Made by a program: the position numbers and the translations under genes
Shown: positions 55,569-63,873 of the stretch, piece by piece
Layout of the letters: each line of letters begins with the position of its first letter
Numbering within the stretch: position 1 is the first letter of the stretch
Source of the DNA: an uncultured Chitinophaga sp.
Lineage (GTDB): Bacteria; Bacteroidota; Bacteroidia; Cytophagales; Cyclobacteriaceae
Length of the DNA: 64,000 nucleotides
Assembly: GCA_902168205.1 (NCBI GenBank)
Contig: CABHOK010000002.1
Location: 794,441-858,440, forward strand
Reading direction: 5' to 3'
The notes under the pieces: model-generated
Databases searched by the model: none
Seen by the model: only the letters and a program-made list of their open reading frames with translations
What the model was told of the DNA's origin: nothing

Positions 55569-56255
55569 CTATCCAAGAGGCTGCGCCAGTATATTGATGT
55601 CCTTTACTTCCAGTATTTTTTTACTGTAGCCGTACAGGGCAGCATTGATCATGGCGTAACCTACTTCGTGCAGGGTTGAGGCCGAGTTAGGAAAGAGCGC
55701 ACGGAGCGGTTTATATAGCCACTGTATATATTTATAGAAGGTGTGGGCATTCTTTAAGCCGGGCGTGGGGTGTATATAGCCCGGACGAAAAGCATATACC
55801 TGTTTGAACGGAAGCTTGAAGAGATCATTTTCAGTTTTACCTTTCACGCGGGCCCACATACTTCTTCCTTGCTCACTGCTGTCGGTGCTGGCACCGGAAA
55901 CGTAGGAGAAGGTCATGTCTGGATTAAGATCGCACAGTACACGGGCAAAATGCAACGTAAGCGTATGCGTAATGCGAAAATAATCTTCCTCCTTCATGCC
56001 GATGGAAGATATACCGAGGCAAAAGAAGCAGGCGTTGTAACGTGCAAGTTCTGTTGAGAGTGGTGTTATGTTATAAAAATCCTGGTGAACGATCTCTTTC
56101 AGTTTGGGATGTGTAACACCACAAGGTTTCCGGTTGATGACGAGAACGGCTTCAACCTGAGGATGATGCAGGCATTCATGCAATACACCTTCGCCTACCA
56201 TACCGGTAACACCGGTGATGATAACACGAAGTCCGGAAGTATCAGAAGTATTCAT
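55569..56255 (-). CDS. atypical SDR / NAD(P)H-binding epimerase-like protein
   Basis: Extended or atypical SDR. The nucleotide motif TGVTGMVGEGVL starts at residue 14 and VLVINRKPCG follows. ARYNACFFCLGISSIGMKEE is near residue 70, and a FSYVSGASTDSSEQGRSMWA block with VKGKTENDLFKL is near residues 115-145. The YxxxK motif is replaced by the KGKTEN-type site seen in HTATIP2/TIP30-like proteins. The length of 228 aa fits that group. It is convergent with the SDR gene. Function is inferred only as redox or NAD-binding. Confidence 0.82.
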   Translation of the reverse strand: MNTSDTSGLRVIITGVTGMVGEGVLHECLHHPQVEAVLVINRKPCGVTHPKLKEIVHQDFYNITPLSTELARYNACFFCLGISSIGMKEEDYFRITHTLTLHFARVLCDLNPDMTFSYVSGASTDSSEQGRSMWARVKGKTENDLFKLPFKQVYAFRPGYIHPTPGLKNAHTFYKYIQWLYKPLRALFPNSASTLHEVGYAMINAALYGYSKKILEVKDINILAQPLG

Positions 56256-56454
56256 AGACTATTAATATAGAATTCTAAAATGATAGAAGACAGACCGATG
56301 TCAATAAAGTTTTAAGTCTCCGAAACAGGAGCAATGCGATAGTCGGATGGCCGGCCGCATATATTTTCGAAAATATTTATAGTTGATCCGAAACTTTTTA
56401 AAAAACGCCTATGTAGTAGTATGTACCAGAACGAAAATCGGAGTTTTCCGTTAT

Positions 56455-56480
56455 ATCGAATAATTTAAATATATCAATAA
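56455..56480 (+). promoter_or_regulatory. 26-bp ArsR-operator-like element, copy 1
   Basis: Blocks ATCGAA, TAAATAT and TCAATAA at fixed spacing, ending 1 bp before the ArsR start codon used here. Copies at 56802 and 56879 each differ from it at two positions. AT-rich, partly palindromic sequences like this are typical ArsR/SmtB-family operators. Confidence 0.7.
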
Positions 56481-56481
56481 G

Positions 56482-56784
56482 ATGACTGACCTGGCTTCCA
56501 CCACCATGAATGCTAAGAAAGCAGGAAGGATATCCAAAGCGCTTGCTGATCCGAACCGGTTGGTCATTTTAAAGGAGATAAAAAAACGGAACGATTGCCT
56601 GTACTGTGTAGAGATCACGGATATTATCGATCTCGCGCAACCTTCTATCTGCCACCACCTCAAACAATTGACCGATAGCGAGATCATTGTAGGAGAGAAG
56701 GAAGGACGGAATGTGAAGTATAAACTGAACAATGAAGTGATGGATGAATATATAGCATTCCTCCAATCATTGAAGACTGAGTAA
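56482..56784 (+). CDS. ArsR-family winged-helix repressor
   Basis: A small dimeric regulator of the efflux operon that follows. The winged helix reads ISKALADPNRLVILKEIKKR, then ITDIIDLAQPSICHHLKQLT (recognition helix) and GEKEGRNVKYKLN (wing). A Cys pair, in NDCLYCVEITD, sits just before the recognition region, a position used by metal-sensing ArsR proteins such as ArsR itself (CxC-type sites), so metal or thiol sensing is possible. The ATG at 56482 has no room for a ribosome site because the operator abuts it; Met9 (56506) is an alternative start. 138 bp separate it from the adaptor gene start. Confidence 0.9.
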   Translation: MTDLASTTMNAKKAGRISKALADPNRLVILKEIKKRNDCLYCVEITDIIDLAQPSICHHLKQLTDSEIIVGEKEGRNVKYKLNNEVMDEYIAFLQSLKTE

Positions 56785-56801
56785 TTTTTTTCTGGTTATT
56801 A

Positions 56802-56827
56802 ATCGAACAATTTAAATATTTCAATAA
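56802..56827 (+). promoter_or_regulatory. 26-bp ArsR-operator-like element, copy 2
   Basis: Same three blocks as at 56455, with two substitutions (positions 7 and 19). It lies between the ArsR stop and the adaptor gene, where it could govern the pump genes. Confidence 0.7.
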
Positions 56828-56878
56828 ATAAGAATGGCTGAATATGAATTTTAACCAAAACCCCATACCGAAAAACGT

Positions 56879-56904
56879 ATCGAAAAACTTAAATATATCA
56901 ATAA
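56879..56904 (+). promoter_or_regulatory. 26-bp ArsR-operator-like element, copy 3
   Basis: Same three blocks as at 56455, with two substitutions (positions 7 and 10). It ends 17 bp before the ATG at 56922, which argues that this ATG, and not the upstream in-frame ATG at 56844, is the real start of the adaptor gene. Confidence 0.68.
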
Positions 56905-56921
56905 ATGTAAACCCCAAGTAT

Positions 56922-58001
56922 ATGAAAGTGTTAAACAAACAACGATTACGCACCTTCGCATTATCAGTAACCGGCTCTGCATTGCTGGCAGCTGTTATCG
57001 TAGCGTGTTCCTCCAAAGCAGAGGATTTGAAGACAGAATCTAAAAATGCAGTTGTGCTTACCGGTGTACCCGTAGATGGTGTGGTTGTACAGCCCGGTGT
57101 TGTACGCGATGAACTGGAAGTTACCGGCACTGTAGTAGCCAACCAGCAAGTAGATATAGCGAGCGAACTTACCCGCAAAGTAGTACGGGTGAATGTAAAA
57201 GAAGGAAGCAAAGTAAAGCAGGGTACATTACTGTTCCAGCTCGATGATGCAGACCTGCAGGCTCAACTGGAACGCTACCGCCAACAGGAGAAACTGGCGA
57301 AGTTAAATGAGACTCGCCTGAGAGACCTGATCGAAAAAGAAGCTATACCTCAACAGGATTATGATGAAGCTTCTACCAACCTGAATGTACTGCAGGCACA
57401 GATCCGCGAACTGGAAGTGACGATCAGTAAAACAAGAATCGTTGCCCCGTTTGATGGACAGATCGGCATGATCAATACACACCCTGGTGCTATTGTATCT
57501 GTCAATACGATACTTACCAATATAGAAGATAACAGTGTTGTAAAAGTGGAGTTCTCGGTACCGGAGAAATATACCAATGTGATTCAGCCCGGAAGCGAAC
57601 AGACTTTTACCATTATCGCTGATCAGAAACAGTATAAAACAAAAGTAATTGCGCGCGGTGCAAGTCTCAGTCAGGATACCCGCACGCTTCTGGTGCGAGG
57701 CATTACAGCCAACCCCGATGGTAAACTTTTACCCGGACAAAGCGCAAGACTGAATCTGTCGCTGAATACATCTGCGGGTGCCCTTACCGTTGCATCGCAG
57801 GCATTGATACCTTCTACCAACGGTTACTCGGTATTTGTAGCGCGCAACCATAAAGCTGAAGCAGTGCCTGTATCAATAGGACAACGCAGTGCCAGCACGG
57901 TAGAAATTACCGAAGGCTTACACCAGGGCGACACCGTTATCGTGAGCAACCTGTTACGTCTTGGTCCTGGTGCACCGGTTCAGTTAGTCTCTGTTAAATG
58001 A
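56922..58001 (+). CDS. RND periplasmic adaptor (HlyD/AcrA family), lipoprotein
   Basis: Adaptor of the second tripartite pump. From Met at 56922 the protein starts with a clean lipoprotein signal (VTGSALLAAVIVAC). The frame extends back to 56844, but those residues are translated operator repeat. Barrel-sandwich halves are VVRVNVKEGSKVKQGTLLFQ and TRIVAPFDGQIGMINTHPGA, flanking a short alpha-hairpin (QLERYRQQEKLAKLNETRLR). SARLNLSLNTSAGALTV and PVSIGQRSASTVEITEGL lie in the C-terminal domains. 359 aa is normal. It is followed 52 bp later by the RND gene. Confidence 0.92.
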   Translation: MKVLNKQRLRTFALSVTGSALLAAVIVACSSKAEDLKTESKNAVVLTGVPVDGVVVQPGVVRDELEVTGTVVANQQVDIASELTRKVVRVNVKEGSKVKQGTLLFQLDDADLQAQLERYRQQEKLAKLNETRLRDLIEKEAIPQQDYDEASTNLNVLQAQIRELEVTISKTRIVAPFDGQIGMINTHPGAIVSVNTILTNIEDNSVVKVEFSVPEKYTNVIQPGSEQTFTIIADQKQYKTKVIARGASLSQDTRTLLVRGITANPDGKLLPGQSARLNLSLNTSAGALTVASQALIPSTNGYSVFVARNHKAEAVPVSIGQRSASTVEITEGLHQGDTVIVSNLLRLGPGAPVQLVSVK

Positions 58002-58053
58002 CAGACTATAGCAACCCATTATTTTTTTCAATGAAAATTCAATTCAATATTTC

Positions 58054-61000
58054 ATGAGTGCAATTTCTCAAATAAGTATATCCCGGCCAGTACTGGCAGG
58101 GGTTATGTCGGTGCTGCTGATACTCTTTGGTATCGTTGGCTATACCTTCCTCGGCACCCGCGAATATCCCGTTACTGATTCACCGATTGTTATGGTTACA
58201 ACGGTATACCCAGGCGCCAGCGCGGATATCATCGCATCACAAGTAACCAAACCACTGGAAGAAGCCGTAGCAGAAGCCAATGGTATACGCGCTATGTCTT
58301 CTGTGTCGCGCGAGCAGGTAAGTATAATTACCGTAGAGTTTAACCTCGATGCAGACCTCGAAGCAGCTGCCAATGATGTACGCGATAAAGTATCCAAGTC
58401 ACGTCAGCAATTACCGGCCGATATAGAACCTACGATCGTAGAGAAGTCTGGTCCTGCTGAATTCCTCGTGTTCTTAACGGTACAAAGTGATACCCGAAGC
58501 CTGGAAGATATTACCGACTTCGTGAACATAAATATCAAGGAACGTCTTCAATCTATACCGGGTGTACGCATCGTTGATTCGTATGCCGGTCGTAAACGCG
58601 CGATGCGTTTGCGCATGGATCCGCTTAAACTCGCATCCTATAATTTAACACCGGCTGATGTACAGGCGGCACTGCAACGTGAGAACGTAGATTTACCCAG
58701 TGGGCGTATAGAAGGTGAGAATACCGAAGTAACGCTGCGTACGCAGGGAAGACTGGTAACAGAAGAAGACTTCAACAACATGATCATCGTGCAGAAAGAA
58801 GGAGCCATCGTTCGCTTCAAAGATATAGGCACGGCTATCATGTCTTCACAGAATGAACGTACCGCGATGATTGTAGGCGAAGGACCTACTGCACGTTATG
58901 GTGTAGGTACAGGCGTACAGCCCCAGCGTGGTGCTAACTCGCTTGCGATCGTGGATGAGTTTAAGGAACGTTTCGATGAGATCGTTAAGACAGCTCCCGA
59001 TGACTATATCATTTCCCTTGGAAAAGATTTTACGGTACCCGTTCGTAATTCACTCACGGAAGTAGAAGAGACTCTGATCCTCGCGTTCGTACTCGTAGCC
59101 TTGATCATCTTTATATTCCTTCGCGACTGGCGCAGTACATTGATACCGCTTGTAGCGATACCGGTCTCGATCATCTCGGCATTCTTCATTATGTATATAG
59201 CCGACTATTCCATCAACGTGTTAACCTTGCTGGGATTGGTACTGGCCATTGGTCTGGTGGTGGATGATGCGATCGTAGTACTTGAAAATATATATGCTAA
59301 AATTGAAAAGGGCATGAACCCGCTGGAAGCCGCGCGCAAAGGTTCTGATGAAATATACTTTGCCGTAATCTCCACAACAGTAACACTCGCGGCCGTTTTC
59401 CTTCCTATACTTTTCCTCGGAGGTATAACCGGTAGATTGTTCAAGGAATTTGCCATCGTAGTGGCAGGCTCCGTATTGATCTCGGCTTTCGTAGCGCTTA
59501 CACTTTCTCCGATGATGAGTGCATACCTGCTCAAAGCCGGAGCGTCACACGGATGGCTATACCGTAAAACAGAACCATGGTTTGAAGCACTTAACCGTGC
59601 CTATGAAAAATCACTCCACGCATTTTTCAGAGTACGCTGGATGGGATTTGTATTGTTGTTACTCTCCTTTGGTGTAGCATGGTATCTTTTACCGAAGCTG
59701 CCTTCTGAACTTGCTCCGCTGGAAGATCGCTCAATGGTGGGTCTTGCTGTTATTGCTCCGGAAGGAACATCATACGAAAGTATGGAGCAGACCATGAAAG
59801 AGATCAACAACTTCGTGTCAGACTCTATACCGGATTTGAATGGTAACAGAACGTATGCGGGTATAGCAGCATCTGTCGGTACATTGGTGCAGCCGGTAAA
59901 CGGAGGTTTCCAATGGATATTCCTGAAAGATCCGCATGAACGTGAAAGCGGACTTACACAACAACAGGTATATGAAAAACTCGTGGCTGCATCCGGACGA
60001 TTCAGAAATGTAATTATGATCCCGATCCAGATTCCAACCATCGGGGGTTTCTCCAGTTCACAGCCACTGCAATATGTGGTGCAGGCTCCCGATCTGCCAA
60101 GTCTCATTGATGTGATGCCGAAGCTGATGGGACAAGTATATCAAAGTAAAAAGCTGAGCTTCCAGGATCCTGACTTCAAAATTAACCGTCCGGAGATCGG
60201 TATATCCATCGATCGTCAGCGTGCAGCACAGGCCGGTATATCTACGCAGGAGATAGGCCGCACACTGCAACTTGCATTGAGCGGAAGACGCTACGGATAC
60301 TTTATCTACAACGACCGTCAATATGAAGTTATAGGACAACTTGACCGCGAGGAACGTTCGGCTCCATCTGATCTGCACTCGTTGTTCCTGCGTGCCGAGA
60401 ATGGAGAGATGGTGTCATTGGACAACCTGGTTACCATGAAAGAAAGTGTAAGTCCTCCGGCTATATATAGATATAATCAATCCTATAGTGTAACGATCTC
60501 AGCAACGCCAGCTCCCGGTGTAAGTTTAGGAGAGGCGATTCAGGAGATGGATGGTATTACCAAGAATGTACTGCCCGACGGTTTCAGCACAGCACTTGCC
60601 GGACAAAGCCGCGACTATGCGGAAAGTAGTTCAAGCCTTGTGTTTGCATTCATCTTCGCGATCATACTGATATACCTGGTGCTCGCAGCACAATTTGAAA
60701 GCCTCATCGATCCGTTCATCATTCTGCTTACCGTGCCCATGGCACTTACAGGAGCATTGTTGAGTCTGTGGATCACAGGTCAGTCGATCAACGTGTTCAG
60801 TGAGATTGGTATCATTATGTTGATCGGTCTGATTACCAAGAATGGTATCCTTATCGTAGAGTTTGCCAACCAGCGCAAAGAGGAGGGACTTTCTGTTCGC
60901 GATGCCGTGCTTGCTGCTGCTGCATCACGTTTCCGCCCGATCCTGATGACTACCCTGGCCATGATCTTCGGTACACTGCCCATAGCCCTGTCGTTGGGTA

Positions 61001-61185
61001 CATCATCCGGTAGCCGTACATCGCTGGGTATCGCGGTGGTAGGCGGACTGATCTTTGCCGGTATACTCACGCTCTATGTTATTCCTTCGGTGTATTCATA
61101 CTTCTCGCGTGCACATGTGCACAAAGTAAAAGATGAAAACAACCACGTATCTGAAATCAATAAAGAACAAGCTGTTATAGCTTAA
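58054..61185 (+). CDS. RND efflux transporter (AcrB/HAE1 family)
   Basis: Trimeric proton-driven exporter with twelve helices and two large periplasmic loops. The N-terminus is typical (SQISISRPVLAGVMSVLLIL). The first repeat is followed by VTTVYPGASADIIASQVTKP. The TM4 Asp pair is present in AIGLVVDDAIVVLENIYAKI. The second half has TKNGILIVEFANQRKEEG and PLAMT-like TM segments (TVPMALTGALLSLWITGQSI). The length of 1043 aa is full. Substrate type is unknown; control by an ArsR protein suggests metals, thiols or oxidants rather than drugs, by inference. It starts 52 bp after the adaptor gene. Confidence 0.94.
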   Translation: MSAISQISISRPVLAGVMSVLLILFGIVGYTFLGTREYPVTDSPIVMVTTVYPGASADIIASQVTKPLEEAVAEANGIRAMSSVSREQVSIITVEFNLDADLEAAANDVRDKVSKSRQQLPADIEPTIVEKSGPAEFLVFLTVQSDTRSLEDITDFVNINIKERLQSIPGVRIVDSYAGRKRAMRLRMDPLKLASYNLTPADVQAALQRENVDLPSGRIEGENTEVTLRTQGRLVTEEDFNNMIIVQKEGAIVRFKDIGTAIMSSQNERTAMIVGEGPTARYGVGTGVQPQRGANSLAIVDEFKERFDEIVKTAPDDYIISLGKDFTVPVRNSLTEVEETLILAFVLVALIIFIFLRDWRSTLIPLVAIPVSIISAFFIMYIADYSINVLTLLGLVLAIGLVVDDAIVVLENIYAKIEKGMNPLEAARKGSDEIYFAVISTTVTLAAVFLPILFLGGITGRLFKEFAIVVAGSVLISAFVALTLSPMMSAYLLKAGASHGWLYRKTEPWFEALNRAYEKSLHAFFRVRWMGFVLLLLSFGVAWYLLPKLPSELAPLEDRSMVGLAVIAPEGTSYESMEQTMKEINNFVSDSIPDLNGNRTYAGIAASVGTLVQPVNGGFQWIFLKDPHERESGLTQQQVYEKLVAASGRFRNVIMIPIQIPTIGGFSSSQPLQYVVQAPDLPSLIDVMPKLMGQVYQSKKLSFQDPDFKINRPEIGISIDRQRAAQAGISTQEIGRTLQLALSGRRYGYFIYNDRQYEVIGQLDREERSAPSDLHSLFLRAENGEMVSLDNLVTMKESVSPPAIYRYNQSYSVTISATPAPGVSLGEAIQEMDGITKNVLPDGFSTALAGQSRDYAESSSSLVFAFIFAIILIYLVLAAQFESLIDPFIILLTVPMALTGALLSLWITGQSINVFSEIGIIMLIGLITKNGILIVEFANQRKEEGLSVRDAVLAAAASRFRPILMTTLAMIFGTLPIALSLGTSSGSRTSLGIAVVGGLIFAGILTLYVIPSVYSYFSRAHVHKVKDENNHVSEINKEQAVIA

Positions 61186-61190
61186 CCCCT

Positions 61191-62528
61191 ATGAAATCAC
61201 GCACATATTATCGTTATATAGTTTTTGCGCTCGCCTCACTGGTATATATACCAGCGAGTGCGCAGCAGCAGGAGCTGTCGCTACAGGATGCTATCACGCT
61301 GGCGGTATCATCAAATCCTGAACTGAAAGCCAGTGCATTGGAAATTGAGAAGTCTCAACAACAACGCGTTGTGGCCCGAAGCCTCTATTTACCTACTGTA
61401 GGTATTAACGCACAGGCTAATCATTATTTCCAGTTAACACCTTTCTTCGGTTTTGGCGAGACTACAGCCGAAGGTAAAATTCCCTATGGAAGATTTGGAG
61501 GAGAAGATCAGCTCGGTGCTGCTATAGCAGCAGTGCAGCCGTTGTATAATCCACTGGCGTATCCATTGTTGCAACGTGCCCGCCTGCAAGAGCAGGAGAG
61601 TCGCGCGGCATCGCATGGTAAACAACTTGGTGTACAGACATTGGTAAAGCAAACCTACCTGCGTATACTCGTGCTCAACGAACGTATCAAGTTACAGCAG
61701 GAGAGTATAAACCGTAACAAGCGGGTGTTGCTCGATTCACGTTCATTGCTGTTACAGGGAAAAGGACTTCGTGTCGATACACTGCGCGCCTATACTTCGG
61801 TGAAGAACCTTGAGCCAGACCTGGTAAAACTTTCGTATGCTGTTGAAACCAGCAAGCTCCAGTTGAAAGCACTCATTGGTATAGATTCACTTCGAGATAT
61901 AGTACTTACCGATTCATTGGTAGTGCCGGCTCCCGGAGCACTTCCTTCCGAAGAACAGGTATATAATGAAGCGAAAGCCAACAACCCTGATTTCCAGGTG
62001 CTGTCGCTTCAGGAACAGATCAGTCACCAGGGTGTGCGCTCAGCCCATGCGTTGCGCAAGCCGGTACTTTCTGCTATAGCACAATACCAGGTACAATCGC
62101 AGACTAATAATTTTGAGTATGGTAATGCATACTATCCTACATCTTCGTACGTAGGGCTTCAGCTTTCCATTCCGCTCTTTACCGGTTTCAGCACACAGGC
62201 AAAAGTAAAGCAGGCCAATTATAGCAAGGAGCAATCTGGTCTAACATTGCGCTATGCACATGAACAATTGCGCGCCAGCGTACACGAAGCACTGGCACAA
62301 AACCAAGAGACCATTCTGCGATTACAGAATACGGCCATCGTAAAGGAAACAGCACAGCTCAGCTATAACATCATTCAATATCGTTATAAGAGCGGTATAG
62401 CATCACGCCTGGAACTGACCGATGCAGAACTTGCACTCACAACGGCTCAATCCAATTACCTCGAAGCGGTATATGATTATCTCAATGCCCGCATCGTGTT
62501 ACTGAGAATTATGGGCAGCGCGGAATAA
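61191..62528 (+). CDS. TolC-type outer-membrane efflux channel
   Basis: Outer-membrane duct of the ArsR-controlled pump. The signal peptide ends near PASAQ. The start of the mature protein is the usual LSLQDAITLAVSSNPELKAS. Long coiled-coil helices recur (RLQEQESRAASHGKQLGVQT; LRYAHEQLRASVHEALAQNQ), and the late conserved block is YRYKSGIASRLELTDAELAL. The length of 445 aa is normal. It begins 5 bp after the RND stop and ends the operon; a long hairpin follows at 62552. It is similar in kind to the channel at 16330, but the operon order differs, so the two pumps were probably not a recent tandem duplication. Confidence 0.93.
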   Translation: MKSRTYYRYIVFALASLVYIPASAQQQELSLQDAITLAVSSNPELKASALEIEKSQQQRVVARSLYLPTVGINAQANHYFQLTPFFGFGETTAEGKIPYGRFGGEDQLGAAIAAVQPLYNPLAYPLLQRARLQEQESRAASHGKQLGVQTLVKQTYLRILVLNERIKLQQESINRNKRVLLDSRSLLLQGKGLRVDTLRAYTSVKNLEPDLVKLSYAVETSKLQLKALIGIDSLRDIVLTDSLVVPAPGALPSEEQVYNEAKANNPDFQVLSLQEQISHQGVRSAHALRKPVLSAIAQYQVQSQTNNFEYGNAYYPTSSYVGLQLSIPLFTGFSTQAKVKQANYSKEQSGLTLRYAHEQLRASVHEALAQNQETILRLQNTAIVKETAQLSYNIIQYRYKSGIASRLELTDAELALTTAQSNYLEAVYDYLNARIVLLRIMGSAE

Positions 62529-62551
62529 TAAGCGCGTAGCTATATAGATAT

Positions 62552-62638
62552 ACGGGTTGTGCATTCTCCTGCATGTGGGGTTTTATAGAGTAGGTTGCAG
62601 GATTGTGTGTAGAGGACGCAGCAAGAATGCACACCCGT
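62552..62638. terminator. long hairpin after the efflux operon
   Basis: ACGGGTTGTGCATTCT (62552-62567) pairs with AGAATGCACACCCGT (62624-62638) with one bulged T. The enclosed 56 nt include CTCCTGCA and TTGCAGGA, which pair again. An A-run follows on the plus strand, so as a T-tailed terminator it fits transcription from the right. It marks the boundary between the native operon and the AT-rich region. Confidence 0.55.
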
Positions 62639-62665
62639 TAAAAAAACAGGACACCAAGGATACTC

Positions 62666-62698
62666 TGCGTTACAGAGAATATCTCTCTGTGTAACGCA
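62666..62698. repeat. short inverted repeat TGCGTTACAGAGA / TCTCTGTGTAACGCA
   Basis: A near-perfect stem (two extra bases in one arm) with a 5-nt loop, just before the cassette-like genes. The CTCTGTG and TCTGCG words resemble those in the longer hairpin at 32614, suggesting a related intergenic family. Confidence 0.6.
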
Positions 62699-62714
62699 TG
62701 ATTTATATCTTGTG

Positions 62715-63185
62715 TTAGCCAACGTTACTATCCCACTCAATCAATTTTCCTTTTATGTATCTCAAAGTTGATGATGAATGTCCTCGTTCTATAGTTTCTT
62801 CGCGATGCTTTTCCAGATCCTTAAGGGATTGCTTTTGATACAAATAGAAAATTGCTCCAAGTATTTTATTGTCAACGTTTACAAAAATCATATAAAGTTT
62901 GTCCCGTGTAGTTATTGAACTCAGTAGAATTTGATTGAAACTCATTACTCTTAATTCTTTGATTGCCTCATTCCAATTCTTGAGTTCATCCCACTGAAAC
63001 TTACCCTTATTCAAATCCTCAGCCATTCTTAATCTCAACTCATACAGCGATTCCATTTCTTTCTTTTCTTTAATAAAACCTGGCTGAAAATGAATCTCTT
63101 CAGTCTTGATTTTACTTAAACATTCAAGGGCAATCGGATTTTTACTACTATCTAAAATTCCAATTATGTATTCAATTTTTTCCAT
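62715..63185 (-). CDS. hypothetical protein in a cassette-like unit, 156 aa
   Basis: I do not recognise this protein. It is helical and charged (KEKKEMESLYELRLRMAEDL), with a hydrophobic strand pair (KLYMIFVNVDNKILGAIFYL) and a charged C-terminal part. There is no signal peptide. Its base composition is clearly more AT-rich than that of the native genes on the left. The stop codon lies within GTTAGCC read on the plus strand (62714-62720), and the start is 10 bp from GCCTAAC (63195). It is therefore framed by the conserved ends of attC-like sites, with no room for its own promoter. Confidence 0.75.
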   Translation of the reverse strand: MEKIEYIIGILDSSKNPIALECLSKIKTEEIHFQPGFIKEKKEMESLYELRLRMAEDLNKGKFQWDELKNWNEAIKELRVMSFNQILLSSITTRDKLYMIFVNVDNKILGAIFYLYQKQSLKDLEKHREETIERGHSSSTLRYIKGKLIEWDSNVG

Positions 63186-63194
63186 TATAATGTT

Positions 63195-63363
63195 GCCTAA
63201 CGTTGGTGCATATGACGTTGCCGGATCTAGGAGGACTTAGCAATGACGATAGGAATGCTAAGGCCGACCTGCTCAATCTATCCCACGTGACCAAACGTTA
63301 TTTGAAAACAAAACTACGAACTACACCGAACCCCGGCAATGGCATATGCACTTTGTTAGCGGC
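63195..63363 (-). repeat. attC-like imperfect inverted element between two cassette-like genes
   Basis: The left arm runs from GCCTAACG (63195) through GTTGGTGCATATG to GTTGCCGG (63224). The right arm runs from CCGGCAAT (63333) through GGCATATGCAC to TTTGTTAGCGGC (63363). The arms pair almost throughout, with CATATG at matching positions, around a loop of about 108 nt. Read on the minus strand it ends in GTTAGGC, which matches the integron cleavage consensus GTTRRRY, and begins with GCTAAC, close to RYYYAAC. It lies 10 bp after the stop of the gene at 63374 and 10 bp before the start of the gene at 62715, as an attC would. 169 bp is longer than most described attC sites. Confidence 0.65.
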
Positions 63364-63373
63364 TAGTCTGTTG

Positions 63374-63796
63374 TCAACCGGGCTCCATGTTGTTTTTTAG
63401 TCCTTTGATTTCTTTTATTAAAAGAATTATAGCTGTCCCGATAAATGGTAGTGCTGTGAAGAGTGAAAAAATGTCAATACTATGAATATCCAACGCGTCC
63501 TTTGTTAAAATAAAAGTCGCTGTGAGCAAGATTAAGCATCCGATAATTGTCAACCAGGTTTTGACTTTTTTGTCAAAGAAATAACTACTAATTAAAATGC
63601 TTTGTCCCAATACACTGACCAGCCCAACAGTCATTAGTCTTTCGTCATAGCGGCCCGAAATATTAAATTGAAAATCACCAGAAAATAAATCACCCAACCC
63701 CATTATTTCAAAGAGTCCGAGCGGGCCACCACCATGTCCTGCACCAATAATGATGAATAAATTGAAAACTATTGTCAGGGTCCTTAATGTATTCAT
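63374..63796 (-). CDS. hypothetical small membrane protein in a cassette-like unit, 140 aa
   Basis: I do not recognise a family. There are four hydrophobic segments: residues 5-22 (LTIVFNLFIIIGA), 55-73 (VGLVSVLGQSILISSYFF), 79-96 (WLTIIGCLILLTATFIL) and 107-127 (FSLFTALPFIGTAIILLI). A Gly-rich loop, GAGHGGGPLG, follows the first. The gene is AT-rich, like the other cassette gene and unlike the native operons. It has the same orientation as its neighbour and ends 10 bp from the attC-like element. Upstream is GCCGCTAACG (63817-63826), another attC-like end. Confidence 0.75.
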   Translation of the reverse strand: MNTLRTLTIVFNLFIIIGAGHGGGPLGLFEIMGLGDLFSGDFQFNISGRYDERLMTVGLVSVLGQSILISSYFFDKKVKTWLTIIGCLILLTATFILTKDALDIHSIDIFSLFTALPFIGTAIILLIKEIKGLKNNMEPG

Positions 63797-63816
63797 CTCA
63801 ATTTGTCCTAGGGCTT

Positions 63817-63873
63817 GCCGCTAACGTTTGGCTATAACCAGTGGCGGCTTTTGAAAACGTATCTATCCACCGT
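63817..63873 (-). repeat. partial attC-like element cut by the insertion sequence
   Basis: GCCGCTAACGTTTGGC (from 63817) repeats the outer end of the element at 63195-63363 (compare the reverse complement of TTTGTTAGCGGC). The other arm is not found before the IS end at 63874, so the site is probably interrupted and would continue beyond the window. Confidence 0.5.

Noticed and set aside
63195..63363. CRISPR or group II intron fragment
   Set aside because: There is no regular spacer-repeat array and no reverse transcriptase; the symmetry and the GTTAGGC ends fit an attC-like site better.
63203..63400. 65-codon frame on the plus strand inside the attC-like element
   Set aside because: It is the translation of the inverted element itself, overlaps the end of the 63374 gene and shows no protein-like pattern.
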